Part shown: positions 57,813 to 64,000 of the stretch, piece after piece
How positions within the stretch are numbered: position 1 is the first letter of the stretch
Layout of the letters: each line of letters opens with the position of its first letter
Source of the DNA: Coleophoma eucalyptorum
Lineage: Eukaryota; Ascomycota; Leotiomycetes; Helotiales; Dermateaceae
DNA length: 64,000 bases
Reading direction: 5' to 3'
Assembly: GCA_026120035.1 (NCBI GenBank)
Contig: JALRME010000020.1
Coordinates: 496,001 to 560,000, forward strand
Position numbers and translations under genes: made by a program
The notes under the pieces: model-generated
The model's input: only the letters and a program-made list of their open reading frames with translations
Database searches by the model: none
What the model was told of the DNA's origin: nothing

Positions 57813-58838
57813 ATGAGGCTCCTCCAACGTCTCGCCGCCGTCGCTCTGGTCTGCAGACATGTCGAAGCACATTGGCCAGCTCCAGGATGTGCTTGGCCCT
57901 CCTTTATCGGCTGCACCAAGCCTCTGCCGGATGGCCAGGAGCTTGGGGGGGTATATAATCTATCAATCACGACAAGCGGACTTGACAGATCATACTTGAT
58001 CTCAATTCCACCATGCTACACTTCGCAGGTAGTAACTCCAGTCATCCTGTCATACCATGGCGGGACTCGCAATGCATCTTATCAACTCGAGCTGGATGAA
58101 TTCACCAACCCAGAATTCAACAGGCTCGCGATAGTTGTGTATCCACAGGGTCTTGACGTTTGTACCACGTCACCTCGTGATCTTTGATGATGACTGATCA
58201 AGATATAGGATTCCTGGCAAGGAATACCCGGTGCATCAGTGAATGCGAACGATTTCCAGTTTACAACAGATATCCTTGATGAACTTGAACAACTCTACTG
58301 TGTTGATCAGTCAAGAATCTGGGCGAGTGGGAAATCTGATGGAGGCGGTTGGTGCAACCAGTTGGCTTGCGACCCTGTGCTCTCAACGCGAATTGCTGCT
58401 TTTGCACCAGTATCGGGCGCGTTCTATGTCGACACGTTGCCTTGCGATGCAAACACCGTTTCATTGCCATGCAGCCCTGGAAGACCAAACATTCCAATGT
58501 TAGACATCCATGGCGGGAATGATACCACCATAAGCTATGATGGTGGTGAACGGAAAAATGAGTGTTTGCCATCGATCCCACATTTTGTACAGCAGTGGGC
58601 ATTGAGAGATCACTTGAGTCCCGACAATCGCACGACGCAAATAACTAGCGACACGTTGCTCTACAGCTATGGCCAAGGGAATGAAGCCGGACTTGTCTCT
58701 CACATCTTCGATGAGACCATTGGTCACGACTGGCCAAGTACGCTTCCGAACGCGGACAACACACAAGTCGATCACGTTCTTGCCTCTTACAACGCCACAC
58801 CTATTATTTTGGACTTCTTCAAGAGACATAGTCTCTAA
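57813..58838 (+). CDS. Secreted CE1 / feruloyl esterase-like hydrolase
   Basis: Exons 57813-58157 and 58209-58838 give 324 aa; the junction is in phase 0. The first 19 residues (MRLLQRLAAVALVCRHVEA) look like a signal peptide, followed by a cysteine-rich mature start (HWPAPGCAWPSFIGC). The catalytic serine is in GKSDGGGW (Ser 158), the acid in LDIHGGNDTTI (Asp 214) and the histidine in IGHDWPST (His 288). LSYHGGTRN forms the oxyanion region. The pattern is that of the CE1/PHB-depolymerase-like group that includes type D feruloyl esterases. It would release hydroxycinnamic or acetyl groups from plant wall polysaccharide outside the cell. N-glycosylation sites (NASY, NDTT, NRTT, NATP) are frequent. 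Confidence 0.87.
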
Positions 58839-59656
58839 TAAAGTATGGTAGTGCGGCACCTAGGGCTAAGCCACCCAGAGGTGCAGAGCTGGTGGAGCCT
58901 AAGAAGATGAGGCGAGTTGCTCACACTAGATATGACTGTGATGAACAAGGCAGGGCCCTCTCTGAAGTATTTTGGATCGCAAAAGCGGGCTCTGGACTGC
59001 AGTTATCTCAATTCCATACACACTATCCAATCGCTCGACACATTGATCGAATGGTGAATGATCTGATCCCTGCAAGCCAACAAAACCCGTTTCTTTTTGT
59101 GATAATTTGATATGATACCTTTGACTCTCTTATCTCCAGTGGCGCGACTGGTCGGTTCCGCGAGTTGACTTGGTGCGTGCGGTGCTCCGTAAGTTGCGGA
59201 GTTCCCCTGAGGTGTTCCTGCCCCATAGCGTGTTGCACAATGCTACTTAACTCATGATAATTAAGTTCGAGGTTGCGATAATTGGAAGGTTTGGATGTTT
59301 CGGAAGGGTAATAATATGAGGGCCTCACTCGTCGATCTTGGCAAATAGATCACGTGTAGGCGGAGAAACTACGGTAGTTGTAGTTTTCGCGGTAGTTATG
59401 CGCAACTCCGCCGTCCGAACAGGCCTGCAAGCATCACAAAAATACTCGCATCCTGAAGCGTGGCTCCTTGGCTCCTTGCGAGCGATGTGGCAGTGGAGGC
59501 GGTGACCAATCACGCCACTTGATTTGCTGGATTCCCCAAGAGGTAGATCCTCAGCTAAATTACTTTATAAAGAATGGAGACACCTCCACCCAAAATGCAT
59601 GTATTCTTCTCTACAGTCCCTCACTGTGCTGTCAGGAAGCACTTTGCATTATCGTC
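58839..59656. other. Intergenic, no gene seen
   Basis: 3' end of the esterase and promoter of P450-2. Short frames on both strands have no recognisable domain. Confidence 0.55.
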
Positions 59657-61378
59657 ATGGCTTCGTATATGAGTTTGTTCTTAATTGCCGTCGCAGTTGA
59701 ATGCTTTCGGCGATGCTTTCTCGTGCTGAAATTGGCTTTCACAGGCCCCTTATCGAAAATACCAGGACCGCTGTACATGAAATTCAGTCCCATTCCGTGG
59801 CTGTGGACACAAATCAAGGGCACGCAGGTAATCGACAATACTGAGCTCGCCGACAAGTATGGTCCAATTGTGCGAGTTTGTAAGTCGCCAGTAGTAGAAA
59901 GGAATATTTCCACCGAGCAATTCGGACTGATTCCATGGCAGCACCGAAATCATTGTTGGTCAGCGGCAAAGATGCTTGCCAGAAGATTATCGTCCAAGAA
60001 GACTGGAAAAAGGCACCGAATTACGATGATATGAATATCCATCCCGGTACCACCACTCTATTCACAGAGCGAGATAAGACCGCCTACAAAAAGAAGGTAA
60101 CGCTAAACCTTGTGTTGGTGATTTTAAAGCTGAAGCTAAATGACCCATTAGCGCCGTCTTATGTCTCCAGGATTTTCTATTTCTTACTTGAACGGACTTG
60201 AGCCTAAGATGAACGCATGCGTGGAGGATTTCATAGATGTCCTTAAGGGTGAATGCCAGCAAGGAAATGGCGCTGCAATCATAAATATCTGGCACATCCT
60301 TGGGAATCTGGGATCTGTAAGTCATGGTACAAGAGACTCATAATAGTAAACTCACATTCACTAGGACATCCTCGCCGCCAGTGTTCTTGGGGGCTCTCTT
60401 GGCTTGGTTCGCTCCAACGACGAGAAGCTTCGAAACATGTTCAACGACAGACTGGAAAAAGCTGTCATATATTCTCAATTCCCCTTCCTAAAGTACCTTC
60501 CCTTTATGCCACCGGCAGTGTCACCTGAATGGGTCAAGATGATCGATGGAATCATTGCAGATCGACGAGCTGTGCCGAGGGGGGAGAGGCAGCAAGACCT
60601 TCTTCAACTCTTCCTAGACAGCAACGAGGCAAATCCAGAAGAATTTACCGAACATGAAGTCCGAGAGGAGATCCAGCTCTTCATGGTTGCGGGTAGTGAT
60701 ACTACCAGCTACAGCGCCACTTGCGCCTTGTTGCTACTTCTCAACAATCCAGAAACCTTCAAGGCCCTCATGAGTGAGATTGACACCGAATTTCCAAACT
60801 TGGACGACGAAATCTCCTTTGATCGAGTCCAGAACATGCCATATCTCAACGCAGTAATAAGTGAAAGTATGAGATTAATGCCGGCTGCAGCCGCTGGTGA
60901 GTATTTTTGGTAGAATCAAGGCTCGCTTGGCTAATTATTCCTTGTCAGGCCTCCTTCGTATGGCGGAAAAGGACACCTTTCTTGATGGATATGAGATACC
61001 CGAAGGCGTGAGTAGAGCTGCACTTCATTGAAAGGCAGCGGCTAATCCATATAGACCATTATGCATGTTATGACTCCACGAGCGATGCACGATGAAAACA
61101 TTTGGCCAGATGCAAAAGACTTTATTCCCGAGCGATGGTTAAACCCATACAAGGGAAAGGACATTGACCGCAAGGCTTATCTACCCTTCTCCGCGGCGTC
61201 GCGTAACTGCATCGGGCAGCAGTATGCCTTGAGAGAAATGAGGCTGATTATGGTGAAGTTGCTTCGACGATTTGACGTGACGCTTATCCCAGGACAATCT
61301 CATGAGCTGCGAATCAAGATCGTTCCTCAGTTCACGTCAGGCCAGTACCTGATCAAGATCAAACCTAGAGAGAAGTGA
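59657..61378 (+). CDS. Cytochrome P450 monooxygenase (P450-2)
   Basis: Exons 59657-59879, 59942-60096, 60152-60316, 60365-60896, 60949-61007 and 61055-61378 give 485 aa. An N-terminal hydrophobic anchor (SLFLIAVAVECF) and the hinge KIPGPLYMKF are followed by the I-helix AGSDTTS, the ExxR motif ESMR, and PERW. The heme loop reads FSAASRNCIGQ with the axial cysteine in place, but Ala stands where the consensus FxxGxRxCxG has Gly. This change is seen in some working P450s, so the enzyme may still be active. The closest resemblance is to the broad pisatin-demethylase/trichodiene-oxygenase-like fungal group. It lies between a secreted esterase and a Zn2Cys6 regulator on the same strand; its substrate is unknown. 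Confidence 0.9.
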
Positions 61379-61814
61379 GGGGTTATTAGGCAATCCACGC
61401 TTTCTTCCTGCTTGGCTATTAAGGGTTCGGATTAACTAAATTGGCAATTCCGGGCCGTTTGTCTTGGCTAGAGGGTGGAAAATTGGCTCCATCAATATAA
61501 ATCTAGAGGAATGAGAAGACAGTCTTGTTACAAGTAGAGAAAAGGGGTATCTATAATCTAGGCATAGAAAAGAAATCTAAATAATATACTCGTGTATATA
61601 TATATTTATGGAGTTCGGTATCGAGCTCGGGCGGCAGCAATAAACTCTAAATTGTGTTTGATGAGGACGACCAAACCGCATTGGGCCGTCCAACGTCGAG
61701 ATCAGCTAATGCGGTAACGGCCCCGCTTCCCCCATCGCAAATCCGTCAGCGCCGCCCCTCCACCTGGGCTTTCTTTGACTTCACTCCTCTTCACCAACTC
61801 AACTAAGCCCCATT
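61379..61814. other. Intergenic with AT-dinucleotide run
   Basis: P450-2 3' end and TF3 promoter. A short TA-repeat (TATATATATAT) lies near 61596-61606. No gene was seen. Confidence 0.6.
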
Positions 61815-63548
61815 ATGGCTGACTCATCGTTGTTCGCCCCCCAGGTCTGTAGCAATTGCAAGGTCAGGAAGAAGAAGTGTTCTAAGCACTTGCCATCTTG
61901 TGAAGCATGCTCAAAGTCAGTGGTCACGTCGATCGATCCCCCTCGTCCTGTCATCTGTTAGCTGGCTTGTATGCCACCTGCTGATATCAACCTTTCAGAC
62001 TCCTTCTCGTTTGTCAATATGGAGCAGTGTCTCCAAAATCCGACACGAGCAGTAATGATGGCTCACAGATGAGCATTAAATCCTCATCTGGGTTGCTCTC
62101 TGCTTTTTCTGACCATCTATCCGCGTCGCAAGGAACGTGGAAGTCGAGTGCGGCTGAAGATATCACGATCCAGGTCATGTCTATCATTCGCGAAAACGGG
62201 CTAGACATAGAATCTATCCGGCAAGACTACTTTCACAATATTCACGTCTGGCTTCCCATTCTCGCTGGAGATCGGGTGCAGAGAGGACTCGAAAATTTTA
62301 CTGCACAACCATGTTCAGAACTGGCGGGCCTGTTGCTAGCCATGGCCCTCGTGACTCGGTATCCGGGCAAACCGGGAGAGCATACCCCAGTGCAGGCGCC
62401 GATGTATTTCGAGGCAAAAGCTCTGTATTCAGCATTGGTCTCTTCGGGTTACTCGCAACTAGATGTTATGCAGATGGGCATTCTTATCTCCCTCTATGAG
62501 CAAGGTCAAGGTATGACTGAGAATGCTAAATTAACAATGTCAACATGTGCTCGTCTTGCAATCAAGCTAAATATACAACAAAAGAAGCTTCAAATAGCAA
62601 ACATTCAGGATTCCGAATTTGGCCGGTCGTGGTGGGGTCTCGTCATCCTCGACAGGTAGGTGACTTAATCCTAACTCGAGTCTTGTCTTATGATGTGAAC
62701 CCAGATTTATGAATCTTGGGATTCCGCCGGAGGAGGTGCACTTGGTTGCAGACTCCCTGATCCTTAGAAACCTGCATCTAGAGCTACCAAATGACGATGA
62801 AGAGTATCAGGGAACAGGCACACAGTACCCTTGTACACCTTCGGGCATGGCCATTCGTCAACCTACTACACTTCTTGGGCCATTTTGCCGCACAGCTCAA
62901 GCAGCAGATTTACTCGGCCAAGTATTGGAACTTGTCGTAAGATCAACAATTAATGGGAGATTCGAAAATGCTGAATGGATGCCGCTTGATAAGAAATTAC
63001 ATGAATTAGCTATGAGCCTTCTTCAACAAGCCATCAATGGCTGGGAAGAATGTTGTGCCTCGATCGCTGTATGCCTTAGGTACCATTCTCTGCTATCTTA
63101 CACTTCTGAAAGATGATACTGACCTTTAGTGCTCTCCTCACTCTACACCTCGCACGCCAACAGATACCAAGCGCCGATGAGACCGATCATGAAACTGCGA
63201 TGCTTGCAATGAGATCCGCTATTCGAATGGTCGTGGAGATTTCGCGCAAATTCTTGATGGATATTGAATATATCGACCTTCCAAGTTTACCTCTACCAGC
63301 CACGTTCACGACGTACCAGGCAGCTCTACTCCATATACATCTCGCTCGTGGAAACGAGATACATAGTCAAGAATGGATTCAAGATTTCACCCTCCTGAAA
63401 GGGGCTCTTAGTGGCTTTACACGGCGTTGGGATGTCGGCTGTAAGCCTTCTAAATCAATCAGTATTTACAAAGCTGACTTGACGCATAGCTCCTTACTTA
63501 GAAACTCTCGATCGTACTCTACTTCAAGCCAGACAGCAGATGGTCTGA
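61815..63548 (+). CDS. Zn2Cys6 transcription factor (TF3)
   Basis: Exons 61815-61915, 61999-62655, 62705-63079, 63130-63440 and 63490-63548 give 500 aa. The zinc cluster lies right at the N-terminus with Cys 12, 15, 22, 29, 32 and 39 (CX2CX6CX6CX2CX6C), and its last cysteine is encoded after the first intron. The following region has the shape of a small fungal regulator: a Ser-rich linker, then helices such as WLPILAGD, LLLAMALVTRYPG, and IKLNIQ. No large MHR core is obvious, but WWGLVILDR is the typical motif of that domain. The last exon was set so that the frame continues GSPYLETLDRTLLQARQQMV. It probably regulates the adjacent P450-2 and perhaps the esterase. Confidence 0.83.
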
Positions 63549-64000
63549 ACAGACTTCTGGATGAGGCTTGCCTGGAGCAGAAGGCTGGAAAGTAACGCTC
63601 CACCGTTGCTCATACAATCAAGGATCATTGCGTCCTAAAGCTCTGGTCTCGATGTTCTCGATATTGAATCCTTGTCGTTGTTTGGTATGATTGAGGTCTC
63701 AGCGAGGGTTGCATCAGGGTCTGATACTCGATCCAAGCTTCAAATGTGGGAGCTCGTCTGAAAGAATTTACTCTCGTGCTGAGTACAAAAAAGTCTTTGA
63801 GTTTGAAAAAATGATACCCGCCAGAAAAGCGAGTGGGTTATGATTACCCATAGAATTGGAAAAATTGGGCGCTATACATGAGGCCGGTCGTGAATGTCGA
63901 GGTCTAATGCGGTGAGAGGAGGAACGAAGTAGCGTTACGATAATACGAATGTAATCATGAAGAATACAACCGACATGGAGGCCACAGATAATGAGCATGA
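63549..64000. other. Intergenic to window end
   Basis: 3' end of TF3. A 76-codon minus-strand frame (63768-63998) reaches the window edge and has no recognisable domain. Confidence 0.55.

Overview
The window is nuclear DNA of a filamentous ascomycete (Pezizomycotina). The genes carry many short introns of about 45-80 bp with GTAAGT-type donors. There are Zn2Cys6 regulators, cytochrome P450s, a TRI12-type MFS pump, fungal DUF7730 proteins, a PL3 pectate lyase and a CE1 esterase. The last two suggest a plant-associated fungus, but no class or species can be fixed from the sequence. I rebuilt 27 protein genes with complete reading frames across their splice sites, plus one gene whose first exon I could not find. 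No rRNA, tRNA, CRISPR array or intact transposon was seen.

Layout. (1) 1-9000: a gene-poor stretch, then two housekeeping-type genes, an RBR E3 ubiquitin ligase and a large DUF676 (ROG1-like) lipase. (2) 9455-14228: an EthD protein, a zinc alcohol dehydrogenase and a divergent aldehyde dehydrogenase, followed by about 2 kb of apparent noncoding DNA and a secreted pectate lyase (16199-17504). (3) 17881-56390: a dense run of oxidative and acyl-CoA genes. In order these are P450, acyl-CoA ligase, SDR, Baeyer-Villiger monooxygenase (BVMO1), Zn2Cys6 regulator, EthD-like protein, PRISE-type enone reductase, two DUF7730 proteins, SnoaL-like protein, AtuA-like protein, HSL-family alpha/beta hydrolase, acyl-CoA dehydrogenase, second PRISE reductase, second BVMO, second SDR, TRI12-type MFS pump and a second Zn2Cys6 regulator. 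(4) 57813-63548: a secreted CE1 esterase, a second P450 and a third Zn2Cys6 regulator.

How the genes may work together. Region 3 has no polyketide synthase, NRPS or terpene synthase in view, so it looks more like a catabolic cluster than a biosynthetic one. The enzymes fit a textbook order for breaking down a cyclic terpenoid or other cyclic enone. A P450 hydroxylates, an SDR oxidises to the ketone, a PRISE protein reduces the enone double bond, a BVMO makes the lactone, and an HSL hydrolase opens it. The acid is then activated by the CoA ligase and processed by the acyl-CoA dehydrogenase, with the AtuA-like protein in an unknown step. This resembles bacterial carvone/limonene and acyclic-terpene (Atu) degradation assembled in one fungal locus. 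The substrate is inference. Many of the genes are divergent pairs sharing one promoter region, which favours co-regulation.
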